In this document: in pieces, positions 55,364 through 64,000 of the stretch
How the letters are laid out: each line of letters begins with the position of its first letter
Numbering within the stretch: the stretch's first letter is position 1
DNA from: Sphingobium ummariense RL-3
GTDB lineage: Bacteria; Pseudomonadota; Alphaproteobacteria; Sphingomonadales; Sphingomonadaceae
DNA length: 64,000 nucleotides
NCBI RefSeq assembly: GCF_000447205.1
Contig: NZ_AUWY01000047.1
Span: 81,001 to 145,000 of the forward strand
Direction of reading: 5' to 3'
Position numbers and translations under genes: made by a program
Notes under the pieces: generated by a model
Databases searched by the model: none
What the model was told of the DNA's origin: nothing
The model's input: the letters and a program-made list of their open reading frames with translations, nothing else

Positions 55364-55540
55364 GGCGCGACAGTTTCGCGCCGCGGCGAAGTTCACAGTG
55401 TTGTCGAGCGTTTCCGGCGGAAAGTCACGGGAAAGCGCCTGCGAGGCGACAGTGACGCCACAGCTACGCGCCACCGGCGCGCCATCGACGCGACAGTTGG
55501 GTAACAGGAAGGTCACAGTGACGCGACAGTGACGCGACAG
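55364..55540. repeat. Recurrent CGACAGT motifs upstream of the M61 gene
   Basis: CGACAGT or a one-base variant recurs at about 55365, 55447, 55490, 55524 and 55535, all on the plus strand. Two copies of the 11-mer ACAGTGACGCG are directly tandem (55515-55525 and 55526-55536). The pattern resembles an iteron array or a decayed minisatellite. No gene is visible from 55274 to 55722. Confidence 0.5.
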
Positions 55541-55722
55541 CTGGCGAGTGGGAAAATGTCCGGGTGGCGGATACTGGCCATGGCGCTGGCGAGTGGCGGG
55601 ATGCGGTTCCATCGCCATGGTAAACCACGGGAAATCCAACATTGGAAGGATGGATGTGCGGCGCGGCTCTACAGGGGTGCAACCGATATTGGGTTCGGCC
55701 CAGGGTCAGGGATGGGTGGGGG

Positions 55723-55879
55723 TGGACATATGTTTATCCCCTTCCCCTCCCGCCTGCGGGAGGGGCAGCGAGACTTACGGAGCGTAGCGGAGTTGGTCGC
55801 AGCGGGGTGGGCCTGCCGACCGTTGCGCTGGCCCACCCCCTAACCCCCCTCCCGCGGGCGGGAAGGGGAACAAGGTCTC
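55723..55879 (+). repeat. 157-bp hairpin-rich dispersed repeat, copy 1
   Basis: The segment beginning TGGACATATGTTTATCCCC and ending CAAGGTCTC recurs in reverse orientation at 61875-62030 with about ten differences by hand alignment. It contains three potential stem-loops: CCCCTCCCGC with GCGGGAGGGG, GGGGTGGGCC with GGCCCACCCC (perfect 10-bp arms), and a G-rich 3' stem. It lies in non-coding DNA before the porin gene. It is probably a REP-like family of this genome. Confidence 0.85.
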
Positions 55880-56026
55880 CCCGTCGCATCCCTTCCAAAA
55901 ACCCCTTGATCCGCCGCCCGCGCTTCGCATAGGCGAAGGCTGTCGGGACCGAAGCCTTCCCGGTCAGCGCCTCCGCGCCAAAGGCCGCCCCATTGAATCG
56001 CCTCCGGGTGGACAGAGGAGCCGTGC

Positions 56027-57367
56027 GTGGATCGTTCTTTCCTGCTTTCTTTGCTTGCCCTGCTGCTGGGCAGCGCCACCGTTCCCGCTGTCGCGCAGGA
56101 GGAGGGGCTGTCGCTCGCCGGCAATGTCCGCTTCCGCTATGAGGCTCTGGATGGCCAGGCGCGCGCTGGCCTCGACGACGCCATCGACCTGTGGAGCCTG
56201 CGTACCGTCCTGAGCGCGGACTATCGCGCGGGGGCGATCCATGTCGGGGCGGAACTGTGGGATAGCCGCGTCTGGGGCGGTCATCCGGGCGAGGGTATCA
56301 GCACGAGCGAGGTGAACACGCTGGAGCCGGTGCAGGCCTATGTCGCCGCGGACCTGGGGGCGCTGCTGGGCCGGGGTAGCAAGGCGTCGGTGCAGCTGGG
56401 CCGGTTCATGCTGAACCTGGGATCCCGCCGGCTGGTCGCGGCCGATGAGTTCCGCAACACCACCAACGGCTATACCGGCGCGCGCATCGACGTGACCGGC
56501 GCGCGGGGAAGTTCGGCCACCCTGATCTATGTCCTGCCGCAGACGCGCCGGCCGGACGACGAGGTGTCGGTGCTGGACAATGAGGGCGGGATCGACCGGG
56601 AAAGCTTCGACCTTCAGCTCTGGGGCGGCTATGTCGCCCAGAAGCTGTCGCGGCGGAGCATGGCGGAGATCGGCTATTTCGGCCTGCGCGAGCGCGACAT
56701 GCCTGGCCGCCCGACACGCGACCGCGACCTGCACAGTTTCAGCCTGCGCCTGATGCGCGACCCGGCGCCCGCTGCCCTCGACTATGAGGTGGAGGGCATC
56801 TGGCAGATGGGTTCGGTCAGCGCGAGCACGGCGCCGGGCGCGCCGCCGCTGGATGTCGCTGCCTGGTTTGCGCATGGCGACATCGGCTACAGCCTGCCGG
56901 GGACGTTGCATGCCCGCATTTCCGTCGAGTTCGACTATGCGAGCGGCGACGGTCCGGGGCGCGGCTATGGCCGGTTCGACACGCTGTTCGGCATGCGCCG
57001 CGCGGACTATGCCCCGTCCGGCATCTTCGCGCAGATCGGCCGCGCCAACATCCTGACGCCGGGCCTGCGGGGAGAAGTGGCGCCAGGCAAGCGGATCGAT
57101 GCGTCCGCCGCCTGGCATCCGATGTGGCTCGCTTCGCGTACGGACAGCTTTTCCACCACGGGAGTCCGCGATGCGACGGGCAGGTCCGGGCGCTTCGCCG
57201 GGCACATGCTGGACGGACGCCTGCGCTGGTGGGCGGTGCCCGCGCGCCTGCGCACCGAGATCAATGCGAGCTGGATCGGCAAGGGCCGTTTCCTGCACGA
57301 CGCGCCGAATGCGCCGCATACGGGCGACACGCGCTATATCGCGCTGGCCCTGACGACGCTGTTCTGA
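56027..57367 (+). CDS. Alginate-export-family outer-membrane porin
   Basis: A 446-residue beta-barrel protein starting at a GTG behind AGAGGAG. It has a signal peptide ('FLLSLLALLLGSATVPAVAQ'), then 'GNVRFRYEALDGQARAGLDD' and regularly alternating strands to a terminal 'ALALTTLF' ending in Phe. The pattern fits the alginate_exp family, which in sphingomonads serves as general anion- or sugar-selective porins. There is no alginate pathway nearby, so the substrate is open. A 55-base gap separates it from hisS. Confidence 0.82.
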   Translation: MDRSFLLSLLALLLGSATVPAVAQEEGLSLAGNVRFRYEALDGQARAGLDDAIDLWSLRTVLSADYRAGAIHVGAELWDSRVWGGHPGEGISTSEVNTLEPVQAYVAADLGALLGRGSKASVQLGRFMLNLGSRRLVAADEFRNTTNGYTGARIDVTGARGSSATLIYVLPQTRRPDDEVSVLDNEGGIDRESFDLQLWGGYVAQKLSRRSMAEIGYFGLRERDMPGRPTRDRDLHSFSLRLMRDPAPAALDYEVEGIWQMGSVSASTAPGAPPLDVAAWFAHGDIGYSLPGTLHARISVEFDYASGDGPGRGYGRFDTLFGMRRADYAPSGIFAQIGRANILTPGLRGEVAPGKRIDASAAWHPMWLASRTDSFSTTGVRDATGRSGRFAGHMLDGRLRWWAVPARLRTEINASWIGKGRFLHDAPNAPHTGDTRYIALALTTLF

Positions 57368-57422
57368 ACGCTGCAAAAAGCGCGTTTCCTTGGGGGGGAA
57401 ATCCCGTTAAAGGCGCTGCCCC

Positions 57423-58742
57423 ATGGCGAAGATCGAAACCCCGCGTCCCGTGCGCGGCACGCAGGACATGCTGGGCGGCACCCCCGAAGCGTTTCAGGAG
57501 CGCTTCGCCCATGTGATCGCGACCTTCGACCGGGTGCGCCGCCTCTACGGCTTCAACCGGGTCGAGGTGCCGGTGTTCGAGGCGACCGCCGTCTTCGCCC
57601 GGTCGCTGGGCGAGAGCACCGACGTCGTCTCCAAGGAGATGTACACGTTCGAGGACCGCGGCGGCGACAGCATCACGCTGCGCCCCGAGTTCACCGCCGG
57701 CATCTGCCGCGCCTATATCACCGAGGGCTGGCAGCAATATGCGCCGCTCAAGGTCGCGACCCACGGCCCGCTGTTCCGCTACGAGCGGCCGCAGAAGGGG
57801 CGGTTCCGCCAGTTCCACCAGCTCGACGCCGAGATCATCGGCGCGGGCGAGCCGGGGGCGGACGTGGAGCTGCTGGTGTTGGGCGACCAGCTGCTGCGCG
57901 AGCTGGGAATCGAGGGCGTGACCCTGACGCTCAACACGCTGGGCGACGCGCAGAGCCGCGACGCCTGGCGCGCGGCGCTGATCGCGCATTTCGAGGCGCA
58001 TCGCGACCAGCTTTCGGAGGAAAGCATCGACCGCCTGGCGCGCAATCCGCTGCGCATCCTCGACAGCAAGGACCCGCGCGACCGGCCGGTGGCCGACAGC
58101 GCGCCGGGCATCGACGCCTATCTGACGGACGAGGCGCGGGCCTTCTTCGAGAAGGTGACGGCGGGCCTCGACGCGGCGGGCGTGGCGTGGGAGCGCAACG
58201 CGCGGCTGGTGCGCGGGCTCGATTATTATCGCCACACTGCCTTCGAGTTCGTCACCGACCGGCTGGGCGCGCAGGGCACGGTGCTGGGCGGCGGGCGCTA
58301 TGATGGGCTGATCGAGAATCTGGGTGGCCCCGCGACGCCGGCGGTCGGCTGGGCGGCGGGGATCGAACGGCTGGCGATGCTGGTGGATATGCCGGAGAGA
58401 GCCAGCATCGACGTCGCTGTTATTCCTATGGGGGAGGCCGCAGAGGCTGTCGCAATAGGTATCATTGCCGATCTGCGCCGGGCAGGTATCGTTGCCGACA
58501 TGGGCTATCGCGGCAATATGAAGAAGCGGATGCAGCGTGCCAATGCCCAGGGCTCCCGGATGGCGATCATCATCGGTGATGATGAACTGGCGCAGGGCGA
58601 GGTGACCGTTCGCGACCTGACGGACGGAACGCAGCAGCGCTGCAAGATCGAGGCGCTGGGCGATTTTCCGCTGGCTGGCAAAGCGAGCTTCGTGGAAAGC
58701 CTACTGCGCGGCTTCGACCCGTCCAAGGCGATTGCCAACTGA
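57423..58742 (+). CDS. hisS: Histidyl-tRNA synthetase
   Basis: A 439-residue class II synthetase. Motif 1 lies in '[20 protein letters not shown]', motif 2 in '[20 protein letters not shown]', the His-specific segment is '[16 protein letters not shown]', and motif 3 is in '[18 protein letters not shown]'. The anticodon-binding domain closes the protein ('[20 protein letters not shown]'). It charges tRNA-His. Its stop overlaps the prfA start by one base (TGATG). Confidence 0.97.
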   Translation: MAKIETPRPVRGTQDMLGGTPEAFQERFAHVIATFDRVRRLYGFNRVEVPVFEATAVFARSLGESTDVVSKEMYTFEDRGGDSITLRPEFTAGICRAYITEGWQQYAPLKVATHGPLFRYERPQKGRFRQFHQLDAEIIGAGEPGADVELLVLGDQLLRELGIEGVTLTLNTLGDAQSRDAWRAALIAHFEAHRDQLSEESIDRLARNPLRILDSKDPRDRPVADSAPGIDAYLTDEARAFFEKVTAGLDAAGVAWERNARLVRGLDYYRHTAFEFVTDRLGAQGTVLGGGRYDGLIENLGGPATPAVGWAAGIERLAMLVDMPERASIDVAVIPMGEAAEAVAIGIIADLRRAGIVADMGYRGNMKKRMQRANAQGSRMAIIIGDDELAQGEVTVRDLTDGTQQRCKIEALGDFPLAGKASFVESLLRGFDPSKAIAN

Positions 58743-59827
58743 TGCATATCTCTGCCGAACGCATCGCGCAGATCGAGCGGCGCCGGGACGAGGTGCAGGC
58801 GTCGATGACGCGCGCCGATCTGGCGCCCGACGAGTTCGTGCGGCTGTCCAAGGAATATGCCGAGATCGAGCCGGTCGCGCAGGCCGCGCAGGAGCTTCGC
58901 CGGCTGCGGCAGGAGCTGGGCGCGCTGGAGACCATGACCGGCGGCGACGAAGCCGACCCCGCCATGCGCGAAATGGCGCAGGAGGAGATGCAGCTGCTCA
59001 AGAGTCAGCTGCCGCTGGCCGAGCGCGCGCTGGCGCTTCAGCTGCTGCCCCGCGACGCGGCCGATGCGCGGCCCGCGATGCTGGAAATCCGCGCGGGGAC
59101 GGGTGGCGACGAGGCGGCGCTGTTCGCCGGCGACCTTCTGCGCATGTACCAGCGCTATGCCGACGCGCAGGGCTGGAAGATGGAGACGATCTCCGCCAGC
59201 GCATCGGAGCAGGGCGGCTTCAAGGAAGTGGTCGCCAGCATCACCGGCACCGGCGTGTTCGCGAAGCTGAAGTTCGAGAGCGGCGTCCACCGCGTCCAGC
59301 GCGTGCCGGTGACGGAGAGCGGGGGGCGCATCCACACCTCCGCCGCGACCGTCGCGGTGCTGCCCGAGCCGGAGGAGGTCGACGTCCAGATCGCCGATTC
59401 CGACCTGAAGATCGACATCTACCGGGCGAGCGGGGCGGGCGGCCAGCATGTCAACACCACCGATTCCGCCGTGCGCATCACCCATTTGCCGAGCGGCATC
59501 GTCGTCACCCAGCAGGACGAGCGGTCGCAGCACAAGAACAAGGCGAAGGCGATGCAGGTGCTGCGCGCCCGCCTGTTCGAGATGGAGCGCGAGCGGGCGG
59601 CCGCCACCCAGGCCGGCGCGCGCAAGGCGATGGTGGGTTCCGGCGACCGGTCGGAGCGCATCCGCACCTATAATTTCCCCCAGGGCCGGGTGACCGACCA
59701 CCGCATCAACCTGACCCTGCACCGCCTGCCGGAAATCTTGGAAGGCCCAGGCCTGGCCGACGTGATCGACGCGCTGGTCGCGGAGGACGAGGCGGCGCGT
59801 CTGGCCCAGCTGGACGGCGGAGCGTGA
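58742..59827 (+). CDS. prfA: Peptide chain release factor 1
   Basis: A 361-residue class I release factor. The peptidyl-hydrolase GGQ is in '[20 protein letters not shown]' near residues 233-235, and the stop-codon-recognition region before it ends in '[19 protein letters not shown]'. It terminates translation at UAA and UAG. It is coupled to hisS upstream and followed 34 bases later by prmC, which methylates the Gln of its GGQ. Confidence 0.97.
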   Translation: MHISAERIAQIERRRDEVQASMTRADLAPDEFVRLSKEYAEIEPVAQAAQELRRLRQELGALETMTGGDEADPAMREMAQEEMQLLKSQLPLAERALALQLLPRDAADARPAMLEIRAGTGGDEAALFAGDLLRMYQRYADAQGWKMETISASASEQGGFKEVVASITGTGVFAKLKFESGVHRVQRVPVTESGGRIHTSAATVAVLPEPEEVDVQIADSDLKIDIYRASGAGGQHVNTTDSAVRITHLPSGIVVTQQDERSQHKNKAKAMQVLRARLFEMERERAAATQAGARKAMVGSGDRSERIRTYNFPQGRVTDHRINLTLHRLPEILEGPGLADVIDALVAEDEAARLAQLDGGA

Positions 59828-59861
59828 GCCGCCACCCCTTCCGGGCAGGGAGGGAGGGGTC

Positions 59862-60698
59862 ATGAGCGTCGCCGAGGCCCTTCGCGATGCCGCCGAACGC
59901 CTCGGCCCGGCGAGCGGGACGCCCCGCCTGGACGCCGAATTGCTGCTCGCCCACGCCCTTGGCCTGTCGCGGGCCGACCTGCTGCTGCGCCAGCGCGACC
60001 TGTCCGTGCCCGCCGCGTTCGATGCGCTGCTGGCGCGCCGGATGGCGGGGGAGCCGGTTGCCTATATCGTGGGCACGCGCGATTTCTGGACACTCAGCCT
60101 GCGCGTCACGCCCGACGTGTTGATCCCGCGCCCGGATAGCGAGACGCTGATGGAGGCGGCGATCGCGCATTTCGCGGGGCGGGCGCCGCAGCGCGTCCTT
60201 GATCTCGGCACCGGATCGGGCGCGCTGCTGCTCGCGGCGCTCGACCAGTGGCCGCTGGCCACGGGCCTCGGCGTCGATATTTCGCCCGCCGCCCTCGCCG
60301 TGGCGCAGGACAATGCCGACCGGCTGGGCATGGCCAGCCGGGCCGCCTTCCGCCGGGGCGACTGGGCGGAAGGGGTCAGCGGGCCGTTCGACCTCATCCT
60401 CGTCAACCCGCCCTATATCGCGCGCAGCGCGGCACTGTCGGGCGATGTCCTGCACGAGCCCGAAGGGGCGCTCTTTGCCGGGCCGGAAGGGCTGGACGAC
60501 TATCGCCGAATCGCGCCGCAGCTGCCATCGCTGCTGGCGCCGGGTGGCGTGGCATTGCTGGAAATCGGCTATGATCAGGCGGCGGCCGTCGGGAATATCC
60601 TTGGCGCTCAGGGCCTTGCAGTGTCGGTGCGCCGCGACCTCGCCGGCCATGACCGCTGCCTTTTGGCATCCGGAGCCGATTGCCCAACGGCTGATTAG
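59862..60698 (+). CDS. prmC: Release factor glutamine methyltransferase
   Basis: A 278-residue N5-glutamine methyltransferase. The N-terminal helical domain ('TPRLDAELLLAHALGLSRAD') is followed by the SAM-binding fold ('VLDLGTGSGALLLAALDQWP') and the substrate-binding NPPY in 'LILVNPPYIARSAAL' at about residues 178-192. It modifies the GGQ motif of RF1 and RF2. Placement directly after prfA matches the usual bacterial order. GGGAGGGAGGGG precedes its ATG. Confidence 0.95.
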   Translation: MSVAEALRDAAERLGPASGTPRLDAELLLAHALGLSRADLLLRQRDLSVPAAFDALLARRMAGEPVAYIVGTRDFWTLSLRVTPDVLIPRPDSETLMEAAIAHFAGRAPQRVLDLGTGSGALLLAALDQWPLATGLGVDISPAALAVAQDNADRLGMASRAAFRRGDWAEGVSGPFDLILVNPPYIARSAALSGDVLHEPEGALFAGPEGLDDYRRIAPQLPSLLAPGGVALLEIGYDQAAAVGNILGAQGLAVSVRRDLAGHDRCLLASGADCPTAD

Positions 60699-60997
60699 GG
60701 AATTCGCCCGGCCCGTTCGAAATCGCTTGGTTTATGGGGGCAAAGCCACTACATGGTCGTCAGGGATGGCGCTTTTCTGGAAGTCCAACGGTATGGGCAC
60801 CGCAGAAAAGGCCGTTTCCCGCTCCTGAAAGTCAAGACGGCGCTGCTGTCCGGCGCCGCTGGCAGCCAAGAGCATGGGCTTTGATGCCCTTGCGTGGCGG
60901 AGCCGTATCCGGCCTTACGCAATCAGGCCGTGCTTGGGGATGACGACTGAACAATGTCTTCAGTTAACGATGTCACAATGAACGCAAGGATCATGTC
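60699..60997. other. Intergenic region before the DUF4167 gene
   Basis: About 300 bases without a supported gene; short open frames here lack family resemblance and good ribosome sites. The right end carries AAGGA (60986-60990) and a three-codon frame ATG-TCT-TGA (60993-61001) whose stop overlaps the TTG start of the next gene. The promoter of that gene is presumably inside, but I cannot place it. Confidence 0.5.
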
Positions 60998-61762
60998 TTG
61001 ATCAACAATAGGCAGGCCGGCCGCCGCAATCGCGGCCGGAACAACGGACGCCCCAACAACGGCAATCGGGGCGGTGGCGACAATGGCAACCGGATCGACA
61101 ACCGCGCGCGGGGTAATGCTGCCCAGCTGCTGGAGAAATACCGGAACATGGCGCGCGACGCCCAGATGGCCGGGGATCGGGTGAACGCGGAATATTATCT
61201 GCAGTTCGCCGACCATTATTTCCGCGTGCTCGCCGACAATCGCGCCCGGCAGGAGGAGCAGCAGCAGCGCTTCCGCCGCCATGACGAGAATTTCGACGAG
61301 GATGGCGACGATTTCGACGGCGCCGAGGACGGCGACGATTTCCGCGCAGAGCCGGCCTTCGACCGCGCCCCGCGCGAGGAACAGCGGGAGCAGCGCGACT
61401 TCCGCGACCGTGGCAACCGCCGCGACCGCGATCGGGACCGCAACCAGCGTCGCGATCGCCCCGTCCATGAGGCGGGTGCGGGTGACGAGGATGCGCCGAT
61501 CGCCGAAGCGGCGCCGGCCCCCGAACCCGTGGCCGCCGCGCCCCAACCCGAGGCCGAAGCCCCCCGTCCGCGCCGCGGCCGTCCGCGCAAGAGCGACACG
61601 GTGAAGGCCGAGGAAGCCGGCGAGGGTCTCGACCTGACCGTGCTGCCGCCCTCCATCGCTCGCGCGGACAATGACGCGGGTGCGGAAGGCAGCGAGAGCG
61701 AGGCGCCCGCGCCTCGCAAGCGCGGCCGCCGCCCGCGCGCTACGGCCGAAGCCGCCGAATAA
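60998..61762 (+). CDS. DUF4167 protein, basic and disordered
   Basis: A 254-residue protein. The N-terminal third ('RNNGRPNNGNRGGGDNGNRI', 'DNRARGNAAQLLEKYRNMAR', 'EYYLQFADHYFRVLADN') is the DUF4167 domain found almost only in alphaproteobacteria. The rest is low-complexity, alternating acidic and Arg-rich, with AT-hook-like 'PRPRRGRPRKSD' and 'RKRGRRPRA'. RNA or DNA binding is likely from composition. The TTG start is forced: no in-frame ATG lies upstream, and AAGGA is 7 bases away. It ends at a strong terminator. Confidence 0.85.
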   Translation: MINNRQAGRRNRGRNNGRPNNGNRGGGDNGNRIDNRARGNAAQLLEKYRNMARDAQMAGDRVNAEYYLQFADHYFRVLADNRARQEEQQQRFRRHDENFDEDGDDFDGAEDGDDFRAEPAFDRAPREEQREQRDFRDRGNRRDRDRDRNQRRDRPVHEAGAGDEDAPIAEAAPAPEPVAAAPQPEAEAPRPRRGRPRKSDTVKAEEAGEGLDLTVLPPSIARADNDAGAEGSESEAPAPRKRGRRPRATAEAAE

Positions 61763-61786
61763 GGGCGGCGCATCGGAGGATCGAAG

Positions 61787-61816
61787 AAAGGGGCGATGCC
61801 GGCGCATCGCCCCTTT
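61787..61816 (+). terminator. Rho-independent terminator after the DUF4167 gene
   Basis: AAAGGGGCGATGC (61787-61799) and GCATCGCCCCTTT (61804-61816) form a perfect 13-bp stem with loop CGGC, followed by T-rich TCTTTT. This is the clearest intrinsic terminator in the window. Confidence 0.88.
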
Positions 61817-61874
61817 TCTTTTGGTGGCGATGTCGCTTGCGGCATGCCGTCAGCATGGGGCTTTCGGTCAGAGC

Positions 61875-62030
61875 GAGACCTTGTTCCCCCTCCCGCCCGT
61901 GGGAGAGGGTTAGGGGGTGGGCCAGCGCAACGGTCGGCAGGCCCACCCCGCTGCGGCTAATTCCGCTATGCTCCGTAAGTCTCGCTTCCCCTCCCGCAAG
62001 CGGGAGGGGAAGGGGATAAACATATGTCCA
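61875..62030 (-). repeat. 157-bp hairpin-rich dispersed repeat, copy 2 (inverted)
   Basis: On the minus strand from 62030 to 61875 this matches copy 1 at 55723-55879 almost base for base (about nine substitutions and one single-base gap). The 10-bp GGGGTGGGCC/GGCCCACCCC stem is fully kept in both. It lies between the DUF4167 terminator and the thioesterase gene, in non-coding DNA. Confidence 0.85.
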
Positions 62031-62100
62031 CTCCCCCACCCAAATCAGCCCTCCGATGCCGGGGGGCTGATGGCTTTTATCCTTTCGGCGGAGCGCCGGC

Positions 62101-62484
62101 TCAGCTTCCCGATGGCGGCAGCGGCCTCGGCCGCATGGTCTCGTCCAGCGCGACGAAGGTGAAGATGCCCTGCGTCAGTTCGACCTGTTGCTGCATGCCG
62201 CCGCGCGTCGCGACAGCGTCGATGCGGATCGCGACCGAGGTGCGTCCGCGCCGCTCCTCCCGCGCATAGACCGATACCAGGTCGCCCAGCAGCATCGGCG
62301 AGATGAACTTCATGCCCTCGATCGCCACGGTCGCCACTGCTCCCCGGGCGATCCGTCCGGCGACAATGCCGCCCGCAATATCCATCTGGCTCAGCACCCA
62401 GCCGCCGAAGATATGGCCGTTGCTGTTGATGTCGGACGGCCGCGGCACCACCCGCAGCACCACCTCGCCTCGCTCGTCAGTCAT
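62101..62484 (-). CDS. Hotdog-fold acyl-CoA thioesterase (YciA-like)
   Basis: A 127-residue thioesterase. 'RPSDINSNGHIFGGWVLSQM' followed by 'DIAGGIVAGRIARG' holds the catalytic Asn and Asp region of the YciA/acyl-CoA hydrolase group, and 'VYAREERRGRTSVAIRIDAV' is the central strand set. It hydrolyses short to medium acyl-CoAs in the cytoplasm. It overlaps the membrane-protein gene upstream by eight bases, so they are co-translated. Confidence 0.9.
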   Translation of the reverse strand: MTDERGEVVLRVVPRPSDINSNGHIFGGWVLSQMDIAGGIVAGRIARGAVATVAIEGMKFISPMLLGDLVSVYAREERRGRTSVAIRIDAVATRGGMQQQVELTQGIFTFVALDETMRPRPLPPSGS

Positions 62485-62776
62485 CGATCGGAACCTCGTC
62501 CTTCAGCCTGTCCATCACCTGCTCGTCATGCCCTGTGCCGGCCGACAGGAACGCCAGCGCCATCAGCCCGGTGCCCAGCATGAAGGTCAGAAATACGCCG
62601 ATGACCGTCGCGATGACCATGTGGATCGGCATCGGTCCCGCCCACCAGCGCAGGAACAGCAGCGCCGCGCCGACGCACAGCGCGCCGCCCAGCGCCATCC
62701 CCGCCATGATGCGGCGGAACCGGCGCCAGGCGGTCGCTGCGATCTGCGGATCGTCCAGGGCTTCCCTGCGTGTCAT
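62477..62776 (-). CDS. Small membrane protein, unknown
   Basis: A 99-residue protein with two transmembrane helices ('IMAGMALGGALCVGAALLFL' and 'IATVIGVFLTFMLGTGLMAL'), a basic N-terminus ('MTRREALDDPQ') and an acidic C-terminus. Similar small proteins without a known role are common next to thioesterase genes in sphingomonads. The ATG at 62776 is the plausible start; the longer frame runs backwards through the divergent CBS gene. Confidence 0.75.
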   Translation of the reverse strand: MTRREALDDPQIAATAWRRFRRIMAGMALGGALCVGAALLFLRWWAGPMPIHMVIATVIGVFLTFMLGTGLMALAFLSAGTGHDEQVMDRLKDEVPIDD

Positions 62777-62867
62777 CCCTTTCCTTTGGGGCGCGAAAGT
62801 GGGATCATCAAGACCCGGCACAGGAGTCCGGAAGAACAAGAGGCCAGAAGAACAAAAGGAGAGTGCG

Positions 62868-63296
62868 ATGACCGTCGCCGCGATTCTGCAGGGCAAGGGG
62901 CGTGCCGTGATCCAGGTCCGATCCACCGACAGCGTTCTGTCCGTGGTGCAGCTCCTCGCCGAAAAGCGCATCGGCTGCGTGCCGGTGGTGGACAATGGGG
63001 AGGTGGTCGGCATCTTTTCGGAACGCGATCTCGTCTATCGCGTCGCGCGGGAGGGAACCGCCGCGCTCGACCAGCCGGTGGGCCATGTCATGACCGCGCC
63101 GGCGATCACCATCGACGATGCAACCCCGGTGATCTCCGCCCTGTCGTTGATGACGCAGCGCCGGATTCGCCATCTGCCGGTCGTGACGGACGGCGGCCTG
63201 ATCGGGCTCGTGTCGATAGGCGACCTGGTCAAGTACCGCATCGACCGGATCGAATCGGAAGCGGCGGCGTTGCGCGATTATATCCAGACCGCCTGA
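62868..63296 (+). CDS. Tandem CBS-domain protein
   Basis: A 142-residue protein made of two CBS motifs: 'VLSVVQLLAEKRIGCVPVVD' with 'VGIFSERDLVYRVA', and 'VISALSLMTQRRIRHLPVVT' with 'IGLVSIGDLVKYRI'. CBS pairs bind adenine nucleotides and sense energy state. Stand-alone proteins of this size are common in alphaproteobacteria; the partner is unknown. AAAGGAGAG precedes the ATG. It is divergent from the membrane-protein gene and convergent with the flippase gene. Confidence 0.9.
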   Translation: MTVAAILQGKGRAVIQVRSTDSVLSVVQLLAEKRIGCVPVVDNGEVVGIFSERDLVYRVAREGTAALDQPVGHVMTAPAITIDDATPVISALSLMTQRRIRHLPVVTDGGLIGLVSIGDLVKYRIDRIESEAAALRDYIQTA

Positions 63297-63300
63297 GCGG

Positions 63301-64000
63301 TCAGGCGGCCGCCTGGGCTGGAGGCGCGCGACGGATCAGCAGGGCCGCTAGCTCCATCAGCGTGCCGCGCGCGCAGAGCGCCAGCGCGGCGAGGAAGGCA
63401 AGGCCGCCCGCCGGGACCAGCACGGCGAGTCGAACAGGCGCCGGCAGCGGTGGCAGCGCCGAATCGATCGCCATCACCGCGCCCGCCATTAGGATGGAAC
63501 ATCCCAGCCCCGGCGCCGCGGCCCGAATCACGTCCATGATCCGCAAGCCCATGGGCGCGCCCGCGAGTCGGGCGGTGACGACGGTCAGCAGCGGGAAGGC
63601 GCCGAGCCACGCCCAGGCGAGTCCGATCGCGCCGAAGCGGATGCCGATCAGGAAGGCGGCCGGCATCAGCACCGCGCCCACGGCCGCGATTCGCGCGGTC
63701 GTTCCAGGGCGGCCGAGCGCATTGCTGACCGGCGCGAACATTACCTGCAGCGTCATGAACGGCATGGCGAGCGCGAGAATGGCCACGAAGGGCGCCATGT
63801 CGATCCACTTGCGGCCGAACAGGGTCTCGACCAGCGGCTCCGCCGTCACCGCCATGCCCAGATAGACCGGGCAGGAAATGAGCAGCAGCAGCCGCACCGC
63901 CTTGCAGAAAGACCAGGCGACCCGGCCCGGATCCTTCTGCATCCGTGCATAGGCGGGGAAGGCGACGTCGTTGAGCGGCGGGATGAACTTGCTGACGAAG
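63301..64000 (-). CDS. Polysaccharide flippase (Wzx/MATE-like), 5' end beyond the window
   Basis: The frame is open from the right edge to 63301 and gives the C-terminal 230 or so residues of a multi-helix protein: 'KFIPPLNDVAFPAYARMQKD' near the edge, then 'LLLLISCPVYLGMAVTAEPL' and 'LFGRKWIDMAPFVAILALA', with several more helices. The pattern is that of oligosaccharide flippases (RfbX/Wzx or MOP superfamily), which move lipid-linked glycan units across the inner membrane. An internal ATG at 63942 is not the true start. The glycan cannot be named from this fragment. Confidence 0.82.
   Translation of the reverse strand, partial: FVSKFIPPLNDVAFPAYARMQKDPGRVAWSFCKAVRLLLLISCPVYLGMAVTAEPLVETLFGRKWIDMAPFVAILALAMPFMTLQVMFAPVSNALGRPGTTARIAAVGAVLMPAAFLIGIRFGAIGLAWAWLGAFPLLTVVTARLAGAPMGLRIMDVIRAAAPGLGCSILMAGAVMAIDSALPPLPAPVRLAVLVPAGGLAFLAALALCARGTLMELAALLIRRAPPAQAAA

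Noticed and set aside
60734..60943. Short open frames in the gap after prmC
   Set aside because: No ribosome site, no family resemblance and arginine-rich composition typical of non-coding GC-rich DNA.

Overview
The window reads as one chromosomal stretch of an alphaproteobacterium of the sphingomonad group (Sphingobium, Sphingomonas, Novosphingobium or a close relative). The evidence is high GC, a large TonB-dependent receptor in a catabolic operon, an ADP-forming feruloyl-CoA synthetase next to a feruloyl-CoA hydratase/lyase, a DUF4167 protein, and many Tat-type and lipoprotein signal sequences. The genus is inferred from gene content, not from a search.

Bases 1-19500 are accessory catabolism. 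A leftward seven-gene operon (9808 to 40) encodes a TonB-dependent receptor, an FAD oxidoreductase, an MFS importer, an IlvD/Edd dehydratase, a MarR regulator and the two subunits of aconitase X. It looks like an uptake-plus-dehydration route for an unidentified hydroxy or sugar acid. Next comes a ferulate cluster (10349-17334): a MarR regulator facing an aldehyde dehydrogenase, ferB, ferA, a secreted DUF3237 protein and an MFS transporter. It should convert ferulate to vanillate. The next step, a VanA-type demethylase, is present only as a wreck fused to an IS110 remnant.

Bases about 18100-36350 are mobile-element territory ending at a tRNA-Leu(CAG). Two related P4-type integrases (18135-19358 and 34861-36090) point the same way. 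Each has a similar upstream region, and the left one carries a tRNA-end-like sequence at 19521, so I read this as tandem islands at one tRNA site. The right island holds decayed cargo (an IS5-disrupted araC, IS200/IS605 and IS21 remnants, a frameshifted glutathione transferase, a conjugation locus collapsed by a traG-trbG deletion) and intact cargo. The intact cargo is a hipBA pair and a divergent NAD-salvage cassette: radical SAM protein and nicotinamidase on one side; NrtR, SPFH protein, NAD-kinase-like protein and nicotinate phosphoribosyltransferase on the other. The cassette is the most interesting system here.

Right of the tRNA (36354-64000) is ordinary chromosomal backbone. It has a hydrolase and a TPR protein, a glyoxalase I/II pair, an acyl-CoA ligase, tag, gyrB, lipoproteins, a MocR/YczE pair with a direct-repeat operator, ppa, an M61 peptidase, an outer-membrane porin, hisS-prfA-prmC, DUF4167, a thioesterase, a CBS protein and a flippase cut by the window edge. 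Two nearly identical copies of a 157-bp hairpin-rich repeat lie in opposite orientation around the porin-to-DUF4167 block.
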